A DNA stretch of 64,000 bases from Candidatus Marithrix sp. Lineage in GTDB: Bacteria; Pseudomonadota; Gammaproteobacteria; Beggiatoales; Beggiatoaceae. Below are positions 1-7,688 of this stretch, in pieces. Below the pieces are notes generated by a model. The model saw nothing but the letters and a program-made list of their open reading frames with translations. It did no database searches and had not been told where the DNA came from. The stretch covers positions 427,542 to 491,541 of the forward strand of contig JADGDS010000001.1 in NCBI GenBank assembly GCA_016744775.1, given 5' to 3'. The position numbers were made by a program, and so were the translations under genes. Numbering within the stretch: the stretch's first letter is position 1; every line of letters begins with the position of its first letter.

Positions 1-2520
1 ATAGTTGTTATTTCTCCAACACCCGGAGTTGCTAAACGGATAGCAGTTACCCCGTCTATTGTAACTATTCCTGTTAATGGAACTAAAACATTTAAATTAA
101 CAGGTGGAAATGGTAATCTTCAATGGAGTGCAGAAAAAGGTTCCTTATCTGCTACCTCTGGTGCTGAGGTTATTTATACTGCACCTGATATTGCAGGAAA
201 TGATGTTGTTATTCTCACTGATGGTAGAAATCAAAAAGCAACAATAAATGTGAGAGTTACATCAGCTATAGGTACATTGTCTATCACTCCTTCTCAAGTT
301 AATTTAGCACCCGGTGAAACACAATTATTTACTGTAAATAATGCTTTAGAAGAAGTTAAATGGTCAGCAGAAAGCGGTACTATTGTATCTCAAACTCCTA
401 CTCAAGCTGAGTACACAGCACCTAAAAGTTCTGGTACTTATACTATAACTGGTACTGATTATCAAACTGGTCGTACCGTAGAAGCTATTGTCACTGTTGC
501 TAGTAAATTAACCGTTACTCCAACAGAATCTCAAATTGGAGCCGCTACAAGTCAAACCTTTAGTGTTCAAGGTGGTGAAGAACCTTATACTTGGCAAGTT
601 CTTGGTAAAGGTTCATTAGATATTGATTCTGGTAATACAGTTGAATATACCGCTGCAAAAAGTACTGGTGATGATAAGTTAGTAGTGATGGATAATAAAG
701 GTATTACTGCTGAAGTTGCTATCACTATAAATAGCACATTATTAATCACACCTGCAAATGCTGTATTAGCTCCTAATGCTACAAAAATATTTTCAGTATC
801 TGGTGGAGTAGGTACAACTAGATTTATTGCGACTCAAGGTATTATCACACCATCTGGTGAATATACAGCACCTGCTGAGCTTGGTAGTTATACAATTACT
901 GCAACAGATGAAGCTGAAAATACTGCTACTGTAACAGTTAGCGTTAATAATTCACCTGTAATTACTCCTGCTCAAGCTTGGGTTGATCGAGATGGTAGTA
1001 TCAAATTAGATGTAGTTGGTGGCAGACCACCTTTTGCTTGGCATACTACTGCTGGTACAATTAGTGTTAGTGGTACTAATGTTGAATTTAAAGCTCCTTC
1101 AGAATCAATTACAGCTAATGTCACAGTAACAGATAATGTCGGTCAAACTTCTAAAGCTGAAGTTTTTGTAGATATTCCATTACGTGCTGATAAACAAGAA
1201 GTTTATGCCGCTGCCGGTGAAAAAATACGTGTTGCAGTTAATGGTGGTTTACCTCCATTTGATTGGCAAGCTGGCAAAGGTGAAATGCAAGATGTAAATA
1301 CAAACAATGCTGGCTATAACTACTATACTGCACCTAAGATAATGGGTGAAGATGTAATTAGCGTTCGTGATCGTAAAAATAATACCACTGAAGTTAAGGT
1401 ATATGTTACTGAACCTATTAAAGTAACACCAAATGTACGTTATATGAAACGTGGCGAAACTAAGAGTTTCACAGTTGTAAGCGGTGTGCCTCCATATACA
1501 GCAATTGTAGTAGATAATGATGGTACTTTATCTCCTGATACTCAAAGTGATGATGGCAGATTTACCTATACTGCTGGTAATGTTGCAGATAAAGATATTA
1601 TCATTGAATTCTCAGATAATTCTGGACAAACTGTGCAAGCACATGTTTATGTAGAAAGAGAAATTCGTTTAACTAGTGGTACATTATATGTAGATAAAAA
1701 CACTACTGGTAAGTTCAAAGTATATGGTGGTACTGGTGGTTATGTGGTTGAAGCTAGCAGTGGTTTTGCTGAAGTTGATGAAAAAACAGGTGTTGGTACT
1801 TATGAATCACCAAATCGTTATGGCGAATATACTTTAACTGTAATTGATTCTTCAGATCAAACCAAAGAATTTGTTGCTAAAGTAGAACGTATGGTACCTG
1901 TAATTTCACCAGTAGCAGTAACAATTGCAGCCGGTGAAACTAAGACATTTATGGTAACAAGAGGCGTTGGAAACTATGAATGGACTTTTGAAGGTGGTTT
2001 ATTTGAAGCTCAAAATGAGAATAAATCAGTTATTGAAGTTGCAGCACCTGAAACTGCTGGTACTTATAAACTTAATGTAGAAGATGGCGCAGGTAACAAA
2101 ACAGAAGCTACTGTAAATGTATTCCAACCATTATTATTATCACCTAGTTCACATCCAGTCTATGTAGGCGAAAATGTGAAAGTTCGTTTTGATAAATTAG
2201 GTGGTGCTGGTAAATGTGATTGGGTAGTAACTGATTTGCAAGAAATCAAGCAAGCTGATAATTACATAGTAGTACAGCCACGTACTGATGTTGAACTAGG
2301 TACTACTTATAGTATAACTTGCCGTGATCAAAATGGTGAAATGACACAAGCTGATATTATTGTAGGCAACTTACCTGCTGATACTGATATTAATGGTTTG
2401 ATTAGTGGTGAAGAACTACAAATTGCCATTGATAGCTATTTCGGTGAACTACCATTAAATGGTGTTCAGCTTGATGATAGTGATTTATATTTAACTATTG
2501 AAGCTAGCCTTATACCATAA
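1..2520 (+). CDS. Secreted Ig-like repeat surface protein, C-terminal part (5' end outside window)
   Basis: The reading frame is open from base 1, so the start lies upstream of the window. The visible 839 residues form about ten tandem Ig-like repeats of 75-80 residues. Each begins with a (L/I)xVTP or LxLSP strand, has a central GG.PPYxW-type turn, a YTAP motif and ends in a YTITVTD-like strand. The last ~50 residues (from about 2371) contain a degenerate EF-hand/dockerin-like segment, DINGLISGEEL, followed by a second amphipathic stretch, DSDLYLTIEASL. The same module ends two other proteins of the cluster. The repeats suggest an extracellular adhesin or matrix protein; the ligand is unknown. 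A rho-independent terminator follows the stop. The family is clear, the exact role is not. Confidence 0.85.
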   Translation: MVVISPTPGVAKRIAVTPSIVTIPVNGTKTFKLTGGNGNLQWSAEKGSLSATSGAEVIYTAPDIAGNDVVILTDGRNQKATINVRVTSAIGTLSITPSQVNLAPGETQLFTVNNALEEVKWSAESGTIVSQTPTQAEYTAPKSSGTYTITGTDYQTGRTVEAIVTVASKLTVTPTESQIGAATSQTFSVQGGEEPYTWQVLGKGSLDIDSGNTVEYTAAKSTGDDKLVVMDNKGITAEVAITINSTLLITPANAVLAPNATKIFSVSGGVGTTRFIATQGIITPSGEYTAPAELGSYTITATDEAENTATVTVSVNNSPVITPAQAWVDRDGSIKLDVVGGRPPFAWHTTAGTISVSGTNVEFKAPSESITANVTVTDNVGQTSKAEVFVDIPLRADKQEVYAAAGEKIRVAVNGGLPPFDWQAGKGEMQDVNTNNAGYNYYTAPKIMGEDVISVRDRKNNTTEVKVYVTEPIKVTPNVRYMKRGETKSFTVVSGVPPYTAIVVDNDGTLSPDTQSDDGRFTYTAGNVADKDIIIEFSDNSGQTVQAHVYVEREIRLTSGTLYVDKNTTGKFKVYGGTGGYVVEASSGFAEVDEKTGVGTYESPNRYGEYTLTVIDSSDQTKEFVAKVERMVPVISPVAVTIAAGETKTFMVTRGVGNYEWTFEGGLFEAQNENKSVIEVAAPETAGTYKLNVEDGAGNKTEATVNVFQPLLLSPSSHPVYVGENVKVRFDKLGGAGKCDWVVTDLQEIKQADNYIVVQPRTDVELGTTYSITCRDQNGEMTQADIIVGNLPADTDINGLISGEELQIAIDSYFGELPLNGVQLDDSDLYLTIEASLIP

Positions 2521-2579
2521 GTTATATTAAATCCAGTACCACTCTTTTATTAAGAGAGAGGTTTTCTGATAAATAAAAG

Positions 2580-2621
2580 AGCAGAATTGAGTATTTCATT
2601 ACTTGATTCTGCTTTTTTTTT
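2580..2621 (+). terminator. Rho-independent terminator after the first surface-protein gene
   Basis: An 8-bp perfect stem (AGCAGAAT paired with ATTCTGCT), extendable past two mismatches, is followed directly by a run of nine T. It lies 60 bp after the stop at 2520 and before the next start at 2647. Confidence 0.8.
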
Positions 2622-2646
2622 CTATTAAATTTAGAGAGAACAAATC

Positions 2647-3486
2647 ATGAATAGAATTAATACTCTCGTTCCCACGCTCCAGCGTGGTAACGCATGTATC
2701 GGCGCTCCAGCGCCGAGTCAAGAAAAAATACTTGACGCTGGAGCGTCTGTACATGCATTCCCACGCTGGAGCGCACACCTTTATACAGAGTTATTTAACT
2801 ATTTTATTTACTATGTTTTTTTAATTTTTTGTAGGGTGGGTAGAGTGAAGCGAAACCCACCATTTTTACGTGATCGGTGGGTTTCGCTTACGCTCTACCC
2901 ACCCTACAAAAAACTTGTGTATAAAGGAGTGCGCTGGAGCGTGGGAACGAGAGTTATTAAGTATTTCTTTATATCATTTTTATTTATGAGTACTGCCGCT
3001 CAATCTTTTACTGTCACACCCAAAAACATCATTAGCAAACCTAATCAAACTCATATATTTAAAGTTATAGGTGGTTTACCGCCAATTTATTGGCAAAGTA
3101 GGGCTGGTGAAGTAGAACGAGGCTCTGAGGCTAATAGCTTTATTTATCGCGCACCACGACGTTATATGCAAGATTATGTCCGTTTTTTTGATCGCGTTGA
3201 TCAATCTGTGCAAGTCGATATTGAAATATTACGCCCATTAAGGGCTTCTCCAAGTCGGCGTAATATTCCAATAAATGGTAAAACTCGCTTTAGAATTATG
3301 GGTGCTAGTGGTAATTGGAAAGTAAAACCAGATAAAAATTTGAAATTTACTCAGCATAATAAGATATTATATGTAAAAGCTACCACTGTAGTAGGATTAA
3401 GGAAAATCGAAGTTTATGATGAAGTTACCAAGGAAGAAATTGAACTTGAAGTTAGAGTTTATGCACCATTAGAGTTGTTAAATTAA
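2647..3486 (+). CDS. Small two-repeat Ig-like secreted protein with a 300-bp element inside its signal-peptide codons
   Basis: From about residue 119 the protein is a normal family member with two Ig-like repeats and no dockerin-like tail. Residues 5-104 are encoded by a palindromic insertion (2661-2960) and have no protein character. Removing the 300 bp restores ATG AAT AGA ATT AAG TAT, giving MNRIKYFFISFLFMSTAAQS, a perfect Sec signal peptide. The insertion is exactly 100 codons, so the frame stays open. The element also carries AAAGGAG at 2923-2929 followed by in-frame GTG codons at 2929 and 2941. Starting at 2941 would give a shorter protein with the hydrophobic core YFFISFLFM intact. The true present start is therefore uncertain: 2647 (original) or 2941 (element-supplied). 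Confidence 0.7.
   Translation: MNRINTLVPTLQRGNACIGAPAPSQEKILDAGASVHAFPRWSAHLYTELFNYFIYYVFLIFCRVGRVKRNPPFLRDRWVSLTLYPPYKKLVYKGVRWSVGTRVIKYFFISFLFMSTAAQSFTVTPKNIISKPNQTHIFKVIGGLPPIYWQSRAGEVERGSEANSFIYRAPRRYMQDYVRFFDRVDQSVQVDIEILRPLRASPSRRNIPINGKTRFRIMGASGNWKVKPDKNLKFTQHNKILYVKATTVVGLRKIEVYDEVTKEEIELEVRVYAPLELLN
2661..2960. mobile_element. 300-bp nested-palindrome insertion (MITE-like) with ATTAA target duplication
   Basis: The outer ends are inverted repeats: CTCTCGTTCCCACGCTCCAG near 2662 and its complement ending near 2953. ATTAA occurs at 2656-2660 and again at 2956-2960, consistent with a 5-bp target duplication. Inside lie at least two further palindromes: one around 2690-2750 built on the GACGCTGGAGCGTC theme, and a 77-bp one at 2831-2907. 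No transposase is encoded, so this is a non-autonomous element or stacked insertions of several palindromic repeats. Confidence 0.75.
2831..2907. repeat. Inner long palindrome (GTAGGGTGGG family)
   Basis: Arms of 31 and 32 bases, beginning GTAGGGTGGGTAGAG and ending with the complement, pair with a single-base indel around a ~14-base centre. A degenerate relative occurs at 24703-24742. It lies wholly inside the 300-bp insertion. Confidence 0.8.
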
Positions 3487-3528
3487 TAGTAACTAAATCC
3501 CCTCTAATCGCCCTTTAACGAGGGCCAA

Positions 3529-3561
3529 AGACCTGACAGGTTTTTAAAACCTGTCAGGTCT
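3529..3561. repeat. 33-bp palindromic repeat, copy A
   Basis: A 12-bp arm AGACCTGACAGG, a 9-base centre TTTTTAAAA and the exactly complementary arm. It is intergenic, between two surface-protein genes. Four other copies lie at 7647, 16984, 37909 and 51693. The rest of this 136-bp gap shows only a GGAGA ribosome site just before 3623. Confidence 0.9.
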
Positions 3562-3622
3562 AAAACCCGACACTTGAAAATTGACGAAGTACTAGGGGGG
3601 AATTAAAAATTGGAGAAATAAA

Positions 3623-6600
3623 ATGAAATTAGACTTTAAATATTATCTAAGTGCAATATTTGCACTGCTGGTAATGACAATAAATACTTCAGCTGAAGTA
3701 TTAAGTAGTAACGAGCGGCATAATTGCGCTATTAAAAATGATAGCACTATGGTGTGCTGGGGCAGTACAAAAGCACCACCTAATGGTAGTGATTTTGTGA
3801 AAATTAGTGCTGGTAAATCTCATAATTGTGCATTAAAAGAAGATGGTGCGATGGTTTGCTGGGGTTTAGGTAATGCTGGCAAAGCACAAGAAGGTCAATT
3901 TTCTCAAATAAGTGCCGCTAAAACTCATAATTGCGCAATCAAGTTTGATGGCAGTGTAATTTGTTGGGGTATTGATGGAAGTACTGGAAAAACTCAGCCA
4001 CCTAGTGGTCAGTTTTCACAAATCAGTGCTGGCTATGATCATAGTTGCGGTATAACTACTGATAAGAATATTCAGTGTTGGGGTAAAGATAGAAATGGCG
4101 AAACAACTGTTCCAAGCGGCACATATTCTCAAGTAAGTGCAGGAGATCAATTTACTTGCGGCATCAAAACCGACGGAACATTGGCTTGTTGGGGTAAAAA
4201 TAATGAAGATCAAACTTCAGCACCAAGCGGTCAATTTTCCAAATTAAGTGTTGGTAAAAATCATGTTTGTGCTATTAACAAGACTAATAATAGTATTATA
4301 TGTTGGGGTAAAACTGGTAAAGAAGCAGCACCCACTGGAACATTTAGCGAAATCAGCGTAGGCTCAGATCATAGTTGTGCAGTCAAAATTGATCGTAGCG
4401 TCGAATGCTGGGGTAATAATTCATTCAAACGCATTGAAGTACCAGCAGGGCTGATAGTTCGTGAACCACCAATACCATGCACTGATATTTACACATTAAC
4501 AACTAATGCCACAGGTGGTAGAATCATAAGATCAGCCGCTGAACCTTATAGATGTAATACAAAAGTCACATTAGAAGCAATAGCAGATGAGACTTATAGC
4601 TTTTTACGTTGGGAAGTAAATGGAGTAATTGGTGGTTTTGAGAATCAAATGACTATTACTATGAATAAAAACCAAACAGTAACTGCTGTTTTTGTAAATT
4701 ATAGTTATAAACTCACTATTAATCCTGCTCTAAAGGGTGGTAGTATTTTAGCGAATAACAGTACTCTTACAAAGAAAGAGACTATTTTTCCAATTAATCA
4801 AGAAGTAAATTTAGAAGCCAAACCAGAACGTTGTTATACTTTTGAAGGTTGGAGCGGAGCATGTAGCGGCACTGATCCTAGTTGCAAACTAGTGATGGAT
4901 ACTAATAAAACCATTTCAGCTAATTTTGTTGAAGCTAAGTTTAGTTTAAAACTAATTGCAGAAAATGGTCAAATAACTTCTGCCCCAGCTAAATCTAGTT
5001 ATGATTGTGATGAAGAGGTTACATTAACTGCTAAACCTGATACAGGTTATGTATTTGTGAAATGGGATGGTGATATTAGTGGCAGTAGTAATCCTTTTAA
5101 TAATCTCAAGATGGATAGTAATAAAGAGATTAAAGCAATTTTTGAACCAATACCAGTTGAATTGTCAGTATCTTCTAGTGGTAATGGAACCGTATCTGGT
5201 AAACCTACAACTACATTATATAATCAAGAAGTTACTTTAACTGCTGAGGCTCAAAGTTGTAATAAATTTAAACAATGGAATGGTGCATGTAACGGTAATA
5301 TGCCAACTTGCATAATTACATTAAATGGAAATACCAATGTTATTGCAGAATTTGAACCTGAAACTTTCAGCCTAACAACCAATGCCAGAAATGGTCAAAT
5401 TATTCGTAATCCTGATAATGATATTTATGATTGTGGCAGCACGGTTAAATTAACTGCGGTAGCAAATGAAGGTTTTAAATTTCTCAATTGGAAAGGTGAT
5501 ACCAGCGGTTCTGGTGCAAATATCAACATTGAAATGACTGAAGAGAAAAATGTCACAGCTGAATTTGTAGCTGATGGAATAATTAATATTAACCCAGAAA
5601 TAAGTCAAATTTATACTGAAGAAAAAGTTAGATTAACTGCTTTGAGTGGAGTAGCACCATATACTTGGTCAAGTACAGGTGGGCAATTACCTGTTAATAC
5701 TGGTGAAAAAGTAGATTTTTTTGCTAATGCACCGGGCAACTATCAAATAACTGTAACAGATAAAAATGGTAAAACTGCTCAAGCTTCTGTTGAAGTGACT
5801 CCAAGGCTAAGTTTATCTCCACAATATGTTCCTGATTTACCCGTTAATGAAATACAGTCATTCAGTATTACAGGCGGTAAGCCACCATATCTAGTAACAA
5901 CCAGCCTTGGTGATTCTCAATCAATTAACTCTAACAGTTATAATTTTACTGCACCTGAGAATCCCGGTACCGTCACATTAACAGTGAAAGATGCAATTTC
6001 AGGTGAATTATCAGCTCAAATTATTGTAGTTCCTGATACAAAACTAACAGTTACACCATCAGGTACAGTGGAAAATCCATTAATTTTATCTTTAGGAGAA
6101 GCTATTAGCTTAAATGTTAAAGGTGGTGTGCCTCCTTATAATTGGACAACAACAGGTGGAACTTTAAGTTCAACTCAAGGTAAAACAAACACTTATATTG
6201 CTCCAAAAGCATCTGGAGAACAAACAATCACAGTGACTGACAACAAAGGCAATAAAGTTGAAGTACCAGTTAAAGTGATTAATGAGCTAGTTTGTAGCCC
6301 TCACTTAACTACAATGATTTTAGGTGATAAAACTCCAATAACATTTCGTGCAATGGGTGGTGCTGAACCTTATCGTTGGCAAGTAGAAGCTGGAACCATT
6401 GATCCACCTGAAGGTGCCGAAGTCAATTATCAACCACCAGTTCAAGAAGGTGAATTTACTGTAACTTGTAAGGATGCTCAAGATAAATCAGTAACTCCTT
6501 TAATACGAATCATAAAAGGTTTGAATGTTTCACCAACTGAAAAAATATTAGCTATTGGAGAAAGTACTAATTTACAAGTTTCAGGTGGTCAAGCACCTTT

Positions 6601-7639
6601 TACTTGGGTTGCAGAATGTGGTGATTTAACCGCTACCTCTGGTACTTTAGTTGGATATACCGCGCCTAAACGTAATGGTGTTTGCGAAGTAACAGTGACA
6701 GATGCGCTATCACAAGCGGCTAAAGCTAGAATGCAAGTCATAGGTAATTTAATTATTACACCTATTAAAACGGTGGTAGCAATTGGTGAAACTGTAAAAA
6801 TATCTGCCGCTAGAGGAACTGATTCTTATACTTGGTCAGGTGATAAAACTGGGCGTACTTGGAGTGGTAAATTTAATACAGTTGGTCGTCATGAAGTGGT
6901 AGTTACAGATGCGGCTGGTGATACTGGTTTAGCAATAGTTGATGTAATTCATAATAACTTAGGCTTAACACCAGAACGCGCATTTTTATCTCGCAATGCA
7001 ATTCAAAATATAACAGTCAGTGGTGGCACTTCACCTTATGCTTGGAATGCTGAAGCTGGAACTTTATCCAGCGTCAAAGGAACGCGAGTAGCTTATATAG
7101 CACCAGATCAACCCGGTAGTTACAATATTACGGTAAGTGATGGGCGCGATGTTCAAGGGCAAGTGAAGGTAATTGTCAAAGCTGATGTAATTGAGTTAGA
7201 AACTGGCAAACCAAGAAATGATATGGGTTCAATTAATAGCAATATTATTGTTGATGGTGTTGAACGTCATGAAAAAGAAATTTTGGTAGATGCGGCTTCT
7301 AATATAGAAGCTAGTTTCAGCTTAGAAATGCCTAATGATGGTCAACAATATAAGGTTTATGCTGCCCTTTATTGGTATGGATTAGAAGAAAATCCAGTAT
7401 TGTTCTTTAAAACAACTCAGCCAAACTTGCTACGTTATGATCCAAATCAGGAATTTCCTGTTTATAAAACGGCTGCTGCTGGTGAAACTGTTGTAGTAAA
7501 GGATGTATATAATGGTCCATTATCAGAATATAGTGGTCATCAATTAGTGTTTTATGTTGGATATGCGGCTGTTGGAACTGATGTGTTAAAAGGTTTATTG
7601 TTTAATGCTACACAGCCTTATAATGTTTTAGTTAAATAA
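3623..7639 (+). CDS. Large secreted repeat protein: RCC1-type, InlB-type and Ig-like repeats
   Basis: The start is supported by GGAGA 10 bases upstream and a signal peptide (residues 1-24). Residues ~25-275 hold seven RCC1-like repeats, each with HxCxIxxDGxxxCWG; the paired cysteines suggest disulfides. Residues ~283-650 hold five InlB B-repeat-like units with the F..W.G and (I/V)xAxF signatures. Residues ~650-1186 hold seven ~75-residue Ig-like repeats like those in the neighbours. The final ~150 residues form a separate beta-rich domain (LYWYGLE, VFYVGYA) resembling the end of the DUF2202 protein at 48634-49605; the dockerin-like tail is absent. The RCC1 units would form a propeller presented on a long beta stalk. 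An extracellular binding or adhesion role is inferred from the repeats. Confidence 0.85.
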   Translation: MKLDFKYYLSAIFALLVMTINTSAEVLSSNERHNCAIKNDSTMVCWGSTKAPPNGSDFVKISAGKSHNCALKEDGAMVCWGLGNAGKAQEGQFSQISAAKTHNCAIKFDGSVICWGIDGSTGKTQPPSGQFSQISAGYDHSCGITTDKNIQCWGKDRNGETTVPSGTYSQVSAGDQFTCGIKTDGTLACWGKNNEDQTSAPSGQFSKLSVGKNHVCAINKTNNSIICWGKTGKEAAPTGTFSEISVGSDHSCAVKIDRSVECWGNNSFKRIEVPAGLIVREPPIPCTDIYTLTTNATGGRIIRSAAEPYRCNTKVTLEAIADETYSFLRWEVNGVIGGFENQMTITMNKNQTVTAVFVNYSYKLTINPALKGGSILANNSTLTKKETIFPINQEVNLEAKPERCYTFEGWSGACSGTDPSCKLVMDTNKTISANFVEAKFSLKLIAENGQITSAPAKSSYDCDEEVTLTAKPDTGYVFVKWDGDISGSSNPFNNLKMDSNKEIKAIFEPIPVELSVSSSGNGTVSGKPTTTLYNQEVTLTAEAQSCNKFKQWNGACNGNMPTCIITLNGNTNVIAEFEPETFSLTTNARNGQIIRNPDNDIYDCGSTVKLTAVANEGFKFLNWKGDTSGSGANINIEMTEEKNVTAEFVADGIININPEISQIYTEEKVRLTALSGVAPYTWSSTGGQLPVNTGEKVDFFANAPGNYQITVTDKNGKTAQASVEVTPRLSLSPQYVPDLPVNEIQSFSITGGKPPYLVTTSLGDSQSINSNSYNFTAPENPGTVTLTVKDAISGELSAQIIVVPDTKLTVTPSGTVENPLILSLGEAISLNVKGGVPPYNWTTTGGTLSSTQGKTNTYIAPKASGEQTITVTDNKGNKVEVPVKVINELVCSPHLTTMILGDKTPITFRAMGGAEPYRWQVEAGTIDPPEGAEVNYQPPVQEGEFTVTCKDAQDKSVTPLIRIIKGLNVSPTEKILAIGESTNLQVSGGQAPFTWVAECGDLTATSGTLVGYTAPKRNGVCEVTVTDALSQAAKARMQVIGNLIITPIKTVVAIGETVKISAARGTDSYTWSGDKTGRTWSGKFNTVGRHEVVVTDAAGDTGLAIVDVIHNNLGLTPERAFLSRNAIQNITVSGGTSPYAWNAEAGTLSSVKGTRVAYIAPDQPGSYNITVSDGRDVQGQVKVIVKADVIELETGKPRNDMGSINSNIIVDGVERHEKEILVDAASNIEASFSLEMPNDGQQYKVYAALYWYGLEENPVLFFKTTQPNLLRYDPNQEFPVYKTAAAGETVVVKDVYNGPLSEYSGHQLVFYVGYAAVGTDVLKGLLFNATQPYNVLVK

Positions 7640-7646
7640 GGTAAAA

Positions 7647-7679
7647 AGACCTGACAGGTTTTTAAAACCTGTCAGGTCT
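7647..7679. repeat. 33-bp palindromic repeat, copy B
   Basis: It has the same arms and centre as the copy at 3529. It fills nearly all of the 49-bp gap between the stop at 7639 and the ATG at 7689, ending 9 bases before the ATG. No other Shine-Dalgarno sequence is visible there; the AGG in the 3' arm would be paired. Confidence 0.9.
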
Positions 7680-7688
7680 AAAAAGTTT

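Noticed and set aside
250..2520. GTG at 250 as the start of the first gene
   Set aside because: The frame is open back to base 1 and encodes another Ig-like repeat, so the true start is outside the window.
2647..2946. First 100 residues of the frame at 2647 as a genuine protein domain
   Set aside because: They are encoded by nested palindromes and removing them restores a signal peptide, so they are not treated as a domain.
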